DNA of 64,000 nt. Origin: Amycolatopsis alkalitolerans (GTDB lineage Bacteria; Actinomycetota; Actinomycetes; Mycobacteriales; Pseudonocardiaceae). The stretch spans positions 62,001 to 126,000 of the forward strand of contig NZ_VDFW01000009.1 in the NCBI RefSeq assembly GCF_006152065.1, given 5' to 3'. Shown here in pieces: positions 53,441 through 62,745 of this stretch. The notes beneath the pieces are model-generated. The model did not search any database, was not told the DNA's origin, and was given only the letters and a program-made list of their open reading frames with translations. The position numbers and the translations under genes are program-made. How positions within the stretch are numbered: position 1 is the first letter of the stretch; every line of letters starts with the position of its first letter.

Positions 53441-54568
53441 CTAGCTGCGCAAGCGCGCGGCCGCTTCTCGCCCTGGGGCGGCGTGCTCGGCGGGGACCGA
53501 GTCCGGATCGACGGCCGCCTGGACCACTCGATCTTCGTCTCCGGCAAGCAGTTCCGCGTCCACCGGCGCCGACCGCTTGAGCAGCGCGAGGGCGACCGGC
53601 CCGAGCTCGTGATGCTGCGCGACGCTGCCGACCCGGCCCACCACCCGGTCACCGAGGCGCACGGGATCGCCGGTCTCGGGGTAGATCTCCGGCGAGCCGT
53701 CGAGGTGCAGCAGCACCATCCGGCGCGGCGGGCGGCCGACGTTGAACACCTTCGCCACGGTCTCCTGGCCGCGGTAGCAGCCCTTCGCGACATGGGCCGC
53801 CGTGCCGATCCAGCCGACCTCGTGCGGGATCGTCCGGTCGTCGGTGTCGACGCCGACGCGGGGGCGCAGCGATTCGACGCGGAGCGCGTCGAACGCCCAG
53901 GTGCCCGCGGGGCGGGCGCCCGCATCGGTGATGCGGCCCCACCAGCCGGTCATGGCCGGGCGTGGCACCACCAGGTCGACGCTCGAGCGCCCAGGCCAGG
54001 GCATCCGGCGCGCGAAGCCGCCCTCGACGGCCGCGACCGCGTACGGCGTCGCGGCCAGCTTTATGTCCAAAGTGGACAGAATCTGGTCGGTGTCCGGGCC
54101 GAGCAGGGTCAGCACGGCCAGGTCGCCGGTGACGTCGGAAATCTCGACCTGCGACCAGAACTTCATGGCTTCGAGGTACTCACGCAGGCTCTGCGGCCCG
54201 CCCCCGGGCAGCGCGCTCGTCGCCTTCGCACCCGGATCCGAGTCCAGGTAGACACTTTCCCCGAGGTGGGCGAGCACCATATGGGTGTCGACATGGCCGT
54301 GGCTGTCCAGCACCAGTGCCTCGGTGCCCGTCGCTTCCGGCAGTTCCGTGACGTGCTGCGAGATCACCAGGTGCAGCCAGGACAGCCGCTCCGGCCCGGT
54401 CACCTTCAGCACCTCACGGTGCGAGCGGTCTACGACGGCGGCGCTTCTGGTGGCGGTGCGCTGCTCGGCGAAGGGATCGCCCCAGTGCCAGGGCACGCCC
54501 TGTTCCGGATGGCCGTCCGGCGGGGCGACGGCGCCCGGCCCCTCGAGAAGCAGCGACTGATACGTCAT
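53441..54568 (-). CDS. ygfZ: YgfZ/GcvT-family folate-binding protein
   Basis: 375 residues. The YgfZ motif K-G-C-Y-x-G-Q-E appears as AKGCYRGQETVAKVFNVGRPPRRM; the GcvT-like N-terminal part includes VVDRSHREVLKVTGPERLSWLHLVISQHV. YgfZ uses tetrahydrofolate in Fe-S cluster assembly or repair. ATG 54568 (MTYQSLLLEGPG) is chosen because the longer frame overlaps the divergent pabC promoter region and looks random. Contains a TCCA-N3-TGGA motif (54066). Upstream of rsiG in the same operon. Confidence 0.93.
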   Translation of the reverse strand: MTYQSLLLEGPGAVAPPDGHPEQGVPWHWGDPFAEQRTATRSAAVVDRSHREVLKVTGPERLSWLHLVISQHVTELPEATGTEALVLDSHGHVDTHMVLAHLGESVYLDSDPGAKATSALPGGGPQSLREYLEAMKFWSQVEISDVTGDLAVLTLLGPDTDQILSTLDIKLAATPYAVAAVEGGFARRMPWPGRSSVDLVVPRPAMTGWWGRITDAGARPAGTWAFDALRVESLRPRVGVDTDDRTIPHEVGWIGTAAHVAKGCYRGQETVAKVFNVGRPPRRMVLLHLDGSPEIYPETGDPVRLGDRVVGRVGSVAQHHELGPVALALLKRSAPVDAELLAGDEDRVVQAAVDPDSVPAEHAAPGREAAARLRS

Positions 54569-54599
54569 ACCGTCGATGGTAGGTGAGTACGGTGACTCC

Positions 54600-55448
54600 A
54601 TGCGCGTACTCGCCTTCCTGGACGGAACCCTCGCCGACCCCGACGCCCCGCACATCCGCGTCGACGACCTCGGTCTGATGAGGGGTGACGGCATCTTCGA
54701 AACGGTGCTCGTCGCCGGCGGCACGCCGCGTGAGCTGCGCCCTCACCTGGACCGGCTCGCGCGTTCGGCGTCCATGCTGGACCTGCCCGAACCCGACGAC
54801 GAGGCGTGGCAGCGGGCGACCCGGCAGGTGATCGGCAACTGGATCGGCGGGGACGAGTTCGCGCTCAAACTGGTCTGCACGCGCGGGATCGACGGGCTGC
54901 CCGGCGCCGGGCCGACCGCGTTCGCGATGGGCATCCCGATCGACGAGAAGGTGATCCGCGCCCGTGCCGAAGGCGTCGCCGCGGTGACCCTGGAGCGCGG
55001 GATCGACCCGGGCCTCGCCGAGCGGGCCCCGTGGCTGCTGCTCGGCGCGAAGTCCCTGTCCTACGCGGTCAACATGGCCGCGGTGCGCGAAGCCGCCCGC
55101 CGGGGCGCCAGCGACGTCATCTTCACCGCGACCGACGACACGGTGCTGGAGGGGCCCACGTCGAATGTGATCATCGCGCGCGGCAGGACCCTGTACACCC
55201 CGCCGGCGACGATCGGGATCCTGCCGGGCACCACCCAGGCCGCGGTGTTCCGCGGTGCCGAGCGGGCGGGCTGGTCGACGAAGATCGAGCCGCTCTCGAC
55301 GGCGGACCTGCGCGACAACGATGGGCTCTTCCTGGCCTCGTCCGTGCGCAAGCTGACCCGCGTGCACACGCTCGACGGGGACCGTTTGCCCGATTCGAGC
55401 GCGGTGCACGCGGAACTGGCGAAGGCCTACGAGGACGTGTACGCCTGA
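54600..55448 (+). CDS. pabC: Aminodeoxychorismate lyase (class IV PLP)
   Basis: 282 residues, fold type IV: VDDLGLMRGDGIFETVLVAGGTPREL at the start, the PLP Lys in LLGAKSLSYAVNMAAVREAARRGASDVIFT, and LEGPTSNVIIARGRTLYTPP. Catalyses 4-amino-4-deoxychorismate to p-aminobenzoate and pyruvate for folate. An earlier start in the frame (54576) is less likely since ATG 54600 gives MRVLAFLDGTL. It is divergent from ygfZ (31-bp gap), another folate protein, suggesting shared regulation. Confidence 0.9.
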   Translation: MRVLAFLDGTLADPDAPHIRVDDLGLMRGDGIFETVLVAGGTPRELRPHLDRLARSASMLDLPEPDDEAWQRATRQVIGNWIGGDEFALKLVCTRGIDGLPGAGPTAFAMGIPIDEKVIRARAEGVAAVTLERGIDPGLAERAPWLLLGAKSLSYAVNMAAVREAARRGASDVIFTATDDTVLEGPTSNVIIARGRTLYTPPATIGILPGTTQAAVFRGAERAGWSTKIEPLSTADLRDNDGLFLASSVRKLTRVHTLDGDRLPDSSAVHAELAKAYEDVYA

Positions 55449-55825
55449 CTTCCCTTACGGGGCAAGGAGAAAGCAGCCCCGGCCATGGCGAGCGCGCAGA
55501 CCACCTGCAGTGCGACGAACCACGGCGGCAGTGCGCCGGGGATGCTGTCGATCGCGACGATCGCGACGGGTACGACGATCGAGATGATGCGTACGCGCAC
55601 GTAGGCCCAGCGTCTCCCACGTGCGGCGAGCAGGGTCAGCCAGTAGGCCACCGCGGCGCTCGCGAGCACGCCACCGGAGCGGCCCCACATGAACGCGGTC
55701 ACCGGATGCCCGGTGACCGCGAGTGTGGCGACGATGCCGAGCACGACGACGCTGAGCAGCCCGTAGGCCGCGACGAAGAACTTGGCGCGGCCGAGGGTCT
55801 GCCGGGAACGGTTGGTGTCTTCCAT
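55427..55825 (-). CDS. Four-helix membrane protein, unknown
   Basis: 132 residues: four hydrophobic segments (KFFVAAYGLLSVVVLGIVATLAVTG, GGVLASAAVAYWLTLLAA, ISIVVPVAIVAIDSIPGALPPWF and VALQVVCALAMAGAAF), with short basic loops. No family is recognised. Convergent with pabC (22-bp overlap); its start at 55825 lies about 170 bp from the divergent histidine kinase. Confidence 0.7.
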   Translation of the reverse strand: MEDTNRSRQTLGRAKFFVAAYGLLSVVVLGIVATLAVTGHPVTAFMWGRSGGVLASAAVAYWLTLLAARGRRWAYVRVRIISIVVPVAIVAIDSIPGALPPWFVALQVVCALAMAGAAFSLPRKGSQAYTSS

Positions 55826-55992
55826 ACCTGCCGACGCTAGAAAGCGCGGGTGAGCCCCGGTATGGGCGTGGGCGCACGGCTGGGTGGGGCTAGGCCTACT
55901 TCGGCGCCGATCCGGCTGGTTTCCACGCCGTCGCGGTGCACAGTGAAGGCACCGAGCCGCGATGGGGGCTCGCCGGAGAGTGAGGACGGATC

Positions 55993-57225
55993 ATGGGGTC
56001 GTGGGTGCGAAAGGCCTGCGTGGGGTTCTGGCGGGCGTGCGTGGTGGCCGTCGTCGGCCTGCTGGTCCCGGCCATGTGGGCGGGAGCGACGGTGCTGGTG
56101 ATCTGGTGGTCGGGTCCGTGGACGTGGATAGCGCCGGTCGTCCTGGCCTGTGTCGCGACCTTTGTGCTGTCCCGGCCGGTCTGCCGGTTGGTCCGCTTCT
56201 TCGTCGCGACGTGGACGGGCACGGTGATTCCGCCCGGATACCGCGGCCCCGCGCCGGTCACGCAGATGTCCACCGGGTACTGGTGGAACGGCTCCTCCTA
56301 CGCGCGCACCCGCAAGGAGGCCGAGGAGGATCAGGAACTGAAGGACCGGTGGCACGATCCCGCGACGTGGCGTGACCTGCGGTTCACCGCGATCGTCCCG
56401 CTGGCGGGCGCGGTCGCCGCCGTCCCGCCTGCCGGAGTCGTGGCGGCCGTGCTCGGGTTCGCCCGGTCGGCGTTCGTCCCCGGCGCGGTCGGTCTGGTCG
56501 TGGCCGTCGCGAGCGCTCCGTACGCCTGGCGGCTCATCGAGCCGGTCGCGGGGCGCTTCCTGCGTGCGACGCCTCCAATGGTGCTGGCGGACCGGGTGGC
56601 CGAACTGACGGCTCAGCGCGCGGACGCAACGGTCGCGCAGGCCGCGGAAATCCGCCGGATCGAGCGGGATCTGCATGACGGCGCGCAGGCGCGACTGGTC
56701 GCGCTCGGGCTCTCGCTGGCGACCGCGGAGAAGCTGCTCGAAACCCGGCCTGACCAGGCAAAAGAGCTCCTTCGAGCGGCTCGGGACGGTGCCGCCACCT
56801 CGCTGGCCGAGCTACGCGAACTGGTCCAGGGGATCAACCCACCGGTGCTGACCGAGCGGGGGCTCGTCGACGCCGTTCGCGCACTCGCGCTGGACAGCCG
56901 ACTGGAGGTCGAGGTCAGCGCGGACGGTCCGGTGCGCCTGGACCCGCCGATCGAGTCCGCGCTGTACTTCGGGACCGCCGAACTGCTGACCAACGCGGTC
57001 AAGCACGCCCACGCATCGCGGGTCCGGATCTCCATCGCGCCGGACGAGACCGGCATCGTGGTCGAGGTCGAAGACGATGGCCGTGGCGGCGCGAAGGTGC
57101 CCGACGGAGGCGGCCTGGCGGGACTGCGCCGCCGCCTCGCCGTGTTCGACGGCACGCTGGAGATCACCAGCCCGGCCGGCGGTCCGACCCGAGCGAGGAT
57201 GGTCGTGCCATGCGAATCCTGGTAG
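55993..57225 (+). CDS. Sensor histidine kinase (NarL-type partner, HisKA_3)
   Basis: 410 residues. Four to five N-terminal membrane helices (about 8-210) with a short extracellular loop in between; the dimerisation helix with RRIERDLHDGAQARLVALGLSLATAEKLL, where the His of DLHDG is phosphorylated; and an HATPase with ELLTNAVKHAHASRVRIS (N box) and EDDGRGGAKVPDGGGLAGLRRRL (G box). The gene overlaps its response regulator by 16 bp. The signal is unknown; the membrane sensor suggests an envelope stress. Confidence 0.92.
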   Translation: MGSWVRKACVGFWRACVVAVVGLLVPAMWAGATVLVIWWSGPWTWIAPVVLACVATFVLSRPVCRLVRFFVATWTGTVIPPGYRGPAPVTQMSTGYWWNGSSYARTRKEAEEDQELKDRWHDPATWRDLRFTAIVPLAGAVAAVPPAGVVAAVLGFARSAFVPGAVGLVVAVASAPYAWRLIEPVAGRFLRATPPMVLADRVAELTAQRADATVAQAAEIRRIERDLHDGAQARLVALGLSLATAEKLLETRPDQAKELLRAARDGAATSLAELRELVQGINPPVLTERGLVDAVRALALDSRLEVEVSADGPVRLDPPIESALYFGTAELLTNAVKHAHASRVRISIAPDETGIVVEVEDDGRGGAKVPDGGGLAGLRRRLAVFDGTLEITSPAGGPTRARMVVPCESW

Positions 57226-57857
57226 CCGAGGACCTTTACCTGCTGCGTGACGGGATGGTCCGGCTCGTGGAGGCGTACGGGCACGAGGTGGTGGCGACCG
57301 CGACCACCGGGCCCGAAACGCTCGACGCGCTGCTGAAATGGCGGCCGGAAGTGTCCATTGTGGATGTCCGGATGCCACCGGCCCAGGCGGACGAGGGCCT
57401 GCGGGCGGCGCTGGCCGCGCGCCGCGAGGTGCCCGGGCTGCCGGTGCTGATCCTTTCCCAGCACGTCGAACGGTTGTACGCCCGCGAACTGCTGACCGAC
57501 GGTGCCGGCGGCGTCGGCTACCTGCTGAAGGAGAGCGTGTTCGACGCGGACCAGTTCATCGACGCGCTGCAGCGCGTCGCCGGTGGCGGGACCGCGATGG
57601 ACCCGGCCGTCATCGCGAAGCTGCTCTCCAGTGACGCGTCGAACCGCCGGCTCGAGGGGCTCACCGAACGCGAGCACGCCGTGCTCGGCCTGATGGCCGA
57701 GGGACTGTCCAATCAGGCCATCGGACAGCGGCTGTTCTTGAGCGAAAGCGCGATCAGCAAGTACACGACGTCGCTGTTCGGCAAGCTCGGGATCACCGAT
57801 GACGACAACAGCAACCGGCGCGTCCGCGCCGTACTCGCCTATTTGGACAAGCCCTGA
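57210..57857 (+). CDS. NarL/LuxR-type response regulator
   Basis: 215 residues. Receiver: MRILVAEDLYLLRDGMVRLVEAYGHEVV (acidic pocket), phospho-acceptor Asp in PEVSIVDVRMPP and Lys in GYLLKESVFD. LuxR HTH: LTEREHAVLGLMAEGLSNQAIGQRLFLSESAISKYTTSLFGKLGI. Coupled to the histidine kinase. Target genes unknown. Carries a TCCA-N3-TGGA copy at 57354, in the codons SIVD just at the phosphorylated Asp. Confidence 0.93.
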   Translation: MRILVAEDLYLLRDGMVRLVEAYGHEVVATATTGPETLDALLKWRPEVSIVDVRMPPAQADEGLRAALAARREVPGLPVLILSQHVERLYARELLTDGAGGVGYLLKESVFDADQFIDALQRVAGGGTAMDPAVIAKLLSSDASNRRLEGLTEREHAVLGLMAEGLSNQAIGQRLFLSESAISKYTTSLFGKLGITDDDNSNRRVRAVLAYLDKP

Positions 57858-57864
57858 CCCGCGA

Positions 57865-58479
57865 TCAGCCGACGACGCGGTGGAGATGTGCCGAGGCGTG
57901 CGGCTGCATGGGCTCACCCACCATGGCGCGCTCCTCGACATAGCCGAGGTCACCGTTGTTGATCACGCCGTACAGCCGTTTCGCGCCGCTGACCTCCTTC
58001 GCGCTGGCGGTGCGGGCGACCGCGTCCGTGCCCAGCTCCCAGGAGGTCTGGTTGCGCGGTTTGCCATAGAAGATCTCCATGATCCCGCTCGAATGCGCGA
58101 GCAGCAGTTCGATCGTGTCGTCGGGCTGCGGGCGCCACCACCCGACCTCGCGGGCCGCGGGGCGGATGACGTTGCCCTCGTCGTCGAGCAGCCAGGCGCG
58201 GGCCTCATGGAACAGGAACGGCCTGCCGTCGTGCGCGATGGTCAGCTGCTGAGCGAACTTGACCGGCTTCTCCATCGTCGAGTAGGTGATCTCGCCCTCG
58301 CCACGCCAGACGCCCACCAGCGGCAGCAGGGCGAGGCAGGCGTCGTTGAGTTCCGCGCCGTGGCGCAGGTTCGCGGTGTCGACCGGGATCGGCAGATCGT
58401 CGAACTGGGGAAGGTTGCGCTCGCGAGTGCTCTCAGCCCGCTGCTCCGCGGCCTGGATCGCTTCGTCTCCGGTGCCCAT
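57865..58479 (-). CDS. Nitrobindin-like heme protein (FABP-like)
   Basis: 204 residues. The beta-barrel signature is LLPLVGVWRGEGEITY (G56-W58-G60-G62), with C-terminal His residues (194, 198, 200 in HASAHLHRVVG) one of which should ligate heme. These proteins isomerise peroxynitrite to nitrate or sense NO. It matches a conserved gene near mycobacterial sseC/cysA2 in position. A 32-residue membrane-peptide gene precedes it (TGA immediately before the ATG). Confidence 0.87.
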   Translation of the reverse strand: MGTGDEAIQAAEQRAESTRERNLPQFDDLPIPVDTANLRHGAELNDACLALLPLVGVWRGEGEITYSTMEKPVKFAQQLTIAHDGRPFLFHEARAWLLDDEGNVIRPAAREVGWWRPQPDDTIELLLAHSSGIMEIFYGKPRNQTSWELGTDAVARTASAKEVSGAKRLYGVINNGDLGYVEERAMVGEPMQPHASAHLHRVVG

Positions 58480-58578
58480 TCAGCGCTGGTCTGCGTAGAG
58501 CCGGTAGACGACGTAGACGGCGAACCACACGACGGCGATACCAGCGATCACCAGCAGGGTCGTAAACAGAGCTTCCAC
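58480..58578 (-). CDS. 32-residue single-pass membrane peptide
   Basis: GTG 58578 to TGA 58480-58482, immediately before the nitrobindin ATG (TGAATG). The peptide begins MEALFTTLLVIAGIAVVWFA, one transmembrane helix, and ends with a Tyr-rich VYVVYRLYADQR cytosolic tail. Codon use is normal for the window and its tight coupling to nitrobindin argues that it is translated. It is too short for most ORF finders; function unknown. Confidence 0.6.
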   Translation of the reverse strand: MEALFTTLLVIAGIAVVWFAVYVVYRLYADQR

Positions 58579-58633
58579 ACCCGCAGCTTAACTCCCGGGG
58601 CCGGAGGATCCCGGGTGGCCCTCGACACGCGAA

Positions 58634-58664
58634 GAAGCCGCCTCCCGGTAAGGGAGACGGCCTC
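58634..58664 (-). terminator. Terminator after sseC
   Basis: On the minus strand GAGGCCGTCTCCC pairs with GGGAGGCGGCTTC over 13 bp (two G-T wobbles) around a 5-nt loop, 13 nt after the sseC stop. It separates the sulfur operon from the peptide/nitrobindin genes. Confidence 0.8.
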
Positions 58665-58677
58665 GTTCGGCGAAACC

Positions 58678-58986
58678 TCAGGCGACCGAGATGGCCACCT
58701 CGTGCAGGCCCGGCCCCTCCGCGGTGACCGAGGCCTCACCGTTGCCCGTACGGTGCAGCGCGCGGACGGTCCACGCACCGGGCGCCGCGTAGAAGCGGAA
58801 GTCGCCCGCCGGCGAGGCCTGGACCTCACCGGCGAAATCGCCGTCACCGTTGAGCAGGCGCACGTACGCGCCGCCGAGCGGCCCGTCGCTCCCGCTCACC
58901 TTGCCGGCCAGCACGACCTGGCCCTGCGTGTCGATGTCCGCCGGCGTCGCCGTCTGAACCGGCGCACCGCAACCGTCAGCACTCAT
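58678..58986 (-). CDS. sseC: SseC-like DUF1416 protein
   Basis: 102 residues: MSADGCGAPVQTATPADIDTQGQVVLAGKVSGSDGPLGGAYVRLLNGDGDFAGEVQASPAGDFRFYAAPGAWTVRALHRTGNGEASVTAEGPGLHEVAISVA. A transthyretin-like beta sandwich with a single N-terminal Cys, the DUF1416/SseC family, always beside the CysA2/SseA sulfurtransferase in mycobacteria. Probably an accessory sulfur carrier or regulator (inference). ATG 58986 is 2 bp after the sulfurtransferase stop. Confidence 0.9.
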   Translation of the reverse strand: MSADGCGAPVQTATPADIDTQGQVVLAGKVSGSDGPLGGAYVRLLNGDGDFAGEVQASPAGDFRFYAAPGAWTVRALHRTGNGEASVTAEGPGLHEVAISVA

Positions 58987-58988
58987 GT

Positions 58989-59825
58989 TCACTTCGCTCC
59001 AGTTTCGATCGGCACGCCGACCAGCGAGCCGTATTCCGTCCACGAACCGTCGTAGTTCTTCACGTCCTCGAGCCCGATCAGCTCGTGCAGCGCGAACCAG
59101 GTGTGGCTGGACCGCTCGCCGATGCGGCAGTAGGCGATGGTCGACTTGCCCGTGTCCAGGCCCGCCTCGTCGTAGAGCTCCTTGAGCTCGTCGGTGTTCT
59201 TGAACGTGCCGTCCTCGTTGGCCGTCTTGGCCCACGGCACGTTCAGCGCCGTCGGGATGTGGCCGGCGCGCTGCGCCGACTCCTGCGGCAGATGCGCGGG
59301 CGCGAGCAGCTTGCCGGAGAACTCGTCGGGCGAGCGGACGTCGACCAGGTTCTTCGTGCCGATCGCGGCGACGACCTCGTCGCGGAAGGCGCGGATCGAG
59401 GTGTCCGGCGCCTTCGCGGCGTACGTCGTGCGCTCGCGCTTGACCTCGTCGGACGACAGCTCTCGGCCGTCGAGCTCCCACTTCTTGCGGCCACCGTCGA
59501 GCAGCTTGACCTTGCCGTGCCCGTACAGCTTGAAGTACCAGTACGCGTACGCGGCGAACCAGTTGTTGTTGCCGCCGTAAAGGATCACCAGGTCGTCGTT
59601 GCCGATGCCCTTCTCGGACAGCAGGGCCTCGAAACCCGCCTTGTCCACGAAGTCACGGCGGACCTGGTCCTGCAGTTCGGTCTTCCAGTCGATCTTCACG
59701 GCCCCGCGGATATGGCCGCCGTCATAGGCGGTGGTGTCCTCGTCCACCTCGGCGAAGACCACGCCAGGGGTGGCCAGGTTCTCCTCGGCCCACTGCGTCG
59801 TGACCAGGACGTCTTCACGGCTCAT
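58989..59825 (-). CDS. cysA2: Thiosulfate sulfurtransferase (rhodanese, CysA2-like)
   Basis: 278 residues, two rhodanese domains. The active Cys233 lies in IAYCRIGERSSHTW; the first domain keeps ILYGGNNNWFAAYAYWYFKLYGHGKVKLLDGGRKKWELDG. It transfers sulfane sulfur from thiosulfate to thiols or acceptors. ATG 59825 (MSREDVLVTTQWAEENL) matches the mycobacterial CysA2 start; GTG 59840 is five codons earlier. In the thiX-leader-DUF4395 operon, so cysteine-responsive control is likely. Confidence 0.94.
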   Translation of the reverse strand: MSREDVLVTTQWAEENLATPGVVFAEVDEDTTAYDGGHIRGAVKIDWKTELQDQVRRDFVDKAGFEALLSEKGIGNDDLVILYGGNNNWFAAYAYWYFKLYGHGKVKLLDGGRKKWELDGRELSSDEVKRERTTYAAKAPDTSIRAFRDEVVAAIGTKNLVDVRSPDEFSGKLLAPAHLPQESAQRAGHIPTALNVPWAKTANEDGTFKNTDELKELYDEAGLDTGKSTIAYCRIGERSSHTWFALHELIGLEDVKNYDGSWTEYGSLVGVPIETGAK

Positions 59826-59862
59826 TTGAGCGGCACTCACTTTCTTGTTCGATGGTGGACTT

Positions 59863-60300
59863 CTAGGACGCTTGGCCCGCGGCCGGGACGAACCGCCGGA
59901 TCAGCAGGTACATCTCGCAGCCGAGGCAGAAGTTGAACGCGGCGTTGAGGAACGCGGCGAACAGGGCGAACGCGGTCGCCACGACACCGAGCGGGACGAG
60001 TCCGGCCGCGTAGCCGACCGTGCCGACGAGCGCGAACGCGAACCCGACCGTCTGGGCGAAGCGCAGCGGCGCCGCGTCCTCGCGTTCGGTGGGCGCGGCG
60101 AGCCGCGGCGCCACCAGGTACCGGTAGAGCAGCGAGTACGGCGCGGGCTTGAGCCCGATGAACGCGCCGATCGCGAACACCACGGTCTGCGCGGCGAGCA
60201 GCGGCCACCAGCCGGTGACCAGCACCACCGCCAGTACGACCGTCGTCACGGCGGCGGCGAACCTCGGGCCACGTGGATCGACGCCTGGTCCTGCTGACAT
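59863..60300 (-). CDS. DUF4395 membrane protein
   Basis: 145 residues with about four helices (AVTTVVLAVVLVTGWWPLLAAQTVVFAIGAFIGL, QTVGFAFALVGTVGYAAG, VATAFALFAAFLNAAFNFCLGCEMYLLIRRF). The C-terminal FCLGCEMYLL holds a CxxC, a feature of DUF4395, a family often placed beside thioredoxin-like and rhodanese genes. Probably moves or reduces sulfur species across the membrane (inference). ATG 60300 with CCGGGAGG 4 nt upstream; the leader peptide and hairpin lie just ahead. Confidence 0.82.
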   Translation of the reverse strand: MSAGPGVDPRGPRFAAAVTTVVLAVVLVTGWWPLLAAQTVVFAIGAFIGLKPAPYSLLYRYLVAPRLAAPTEREDAAPLRFAQTVGFAFALVGTVGYAAGLVPLGVVATAFALFAAFLNAAFNFCLGCEMYLLIRRFVPAAGQAS

Positions 60301-60304
60301 GAAG

Positions 60305-60377
60305 CCTCCCGGATTGAGCGCATGCGCGCACGGCAAAGAAATGACGGAACCGGGGAGAATGAGCCGCGAAAAGGCTC
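60305..60377 (-). promoter_or_regulatory. Possible attenuator structure after the leader peptide
   Basis: Read on the minus strand: GAGCC-TTTTCGC-GGCTC forms a hairpin right after the leader stop (60361-60377), and CTCCCCGG (60350-60357) is nearly complementary to the CCGGGAGG (60305-60312) that is the DUF4395 ribosome site. Alternative pairing could close the site unless ribosomes stall in the leader. A proposal, not a demonstrated structure. Confidence 0.45.
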
Positions 60378-60378
60378 G

Positions 60379-60453
60379 TCAGGACAGACACAGACTGCTG
60401 CGCACGCGGCACAGATCAACCGCGCGTCGTTGCGTCAGCAGCGTGGTGGTCAC
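60379..60453 (-). CDS. Cysteine-containing leader peptide of the sulfur operon
   Basis: GTG 60453 to TGA, 24 codons, ending RRAVDLCRVRSSLCLS. The RRAVDLCRV..S.LC pattern is that of the short actinobacterial leader peptides placed before sulfur-assimilation genes, where cysteine availability is read by ribosome stalling at Cys codons (Cys15, Cys22). It lies between thiX and the DUF4395-cysA2-sseC genes, 78 bp before the DUF4395 ATG. It is too short for ORF lists and would be missed. Confidence 0.75.
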   Translation of the reverse strand: MTTTLLTQRRAVDLCRVRSSLCLS

Positions 60454-60496
60454 GCCGTTCAGAGTACCCACGGCGCACTCTCCGCGGGAACTGTGT

Positions 60497-60922
60497 TCAA
60501 CTGGTGGGACTGGAAAGATGCTCGTCAAGGGCTTCCAGGACCGCCGGGCCCTTCGGGACACCGCTGATGCGCAGCAGCTCGCTCCCACCAGGTGAGAAAG
60601 CGAGCGTGGTCGGGGTGCGCAGCACGCCGAGCGCCTGCGCCACCTCCGGCCGGTCGGTGACGTCGAGTTCGACGTGCCGGAGGCCGGCTGTGCGCTCGGC
60701 GAGCGGCTTGAGCACCGCCTTGGCGTGCCGGCACGGTGCGCAGAACGTGGTCGAGATCTGGACCAGCGTGATCGCGGCCGGGTCGAGCGCGTCGGCCACG
60801 GGGGCCGGCAGCGAGCGCTCGGTCGCCTTCGCGGCGCGGATCCGCCCGTTCCGGGTACGCAGCACCGCGCCGGCGGCCCCGCCGACCAGCAGCACCCCGA
60901 GTACGACCCAGACGCCGACCAT
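60497..60922 (-). CDS. thiX: Membrane-anchored thioredoxin-like protein
   Basis: 141 residues: one N-terminal helix (MVGVWVVLGVLLVGGAAGAVL) and a thioredoxin domain with CAPC (Cys61, Cys64) in VQISTTFCAPCRHAKAVLKPLA and the cis-Pro region LGVLRTPTTLAFSPGG. A membrane-tethered thioredoxin, topology probably with the domain facing the cytosol given RTRNGRIRAAK after the helix. It is 4 bp after lmeA and upstream of the leader and sulfurtransferase genes, suiting redox control of sulfur. Confidence 0.9.
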   Translation of the reverse strand: MVGVWVVLGVLLVGGAAGAVLRTRNGRIRAAKATERSLPAPVADALDPAAITLVQISTTFCAPCRHAKAVLKPLAERTAGLRHVELDVTDRPEVAQALGVLRTPTTLAFSPGGSELLRISGVPKGPAVLEALDEHLSSPTS

Positions 60923-60926
60923 CAGT

Positions 60927-62735
<1,809 letters not shown>

Positions 62736-62745
62736 TTTCGAACTC

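Noticed and set aside
55850-56101. An 83-codon ORF upstream of the histidine kinase
   Set aside because: It overlaps the kinase start, has no protein-like pattern and no ribosome site.
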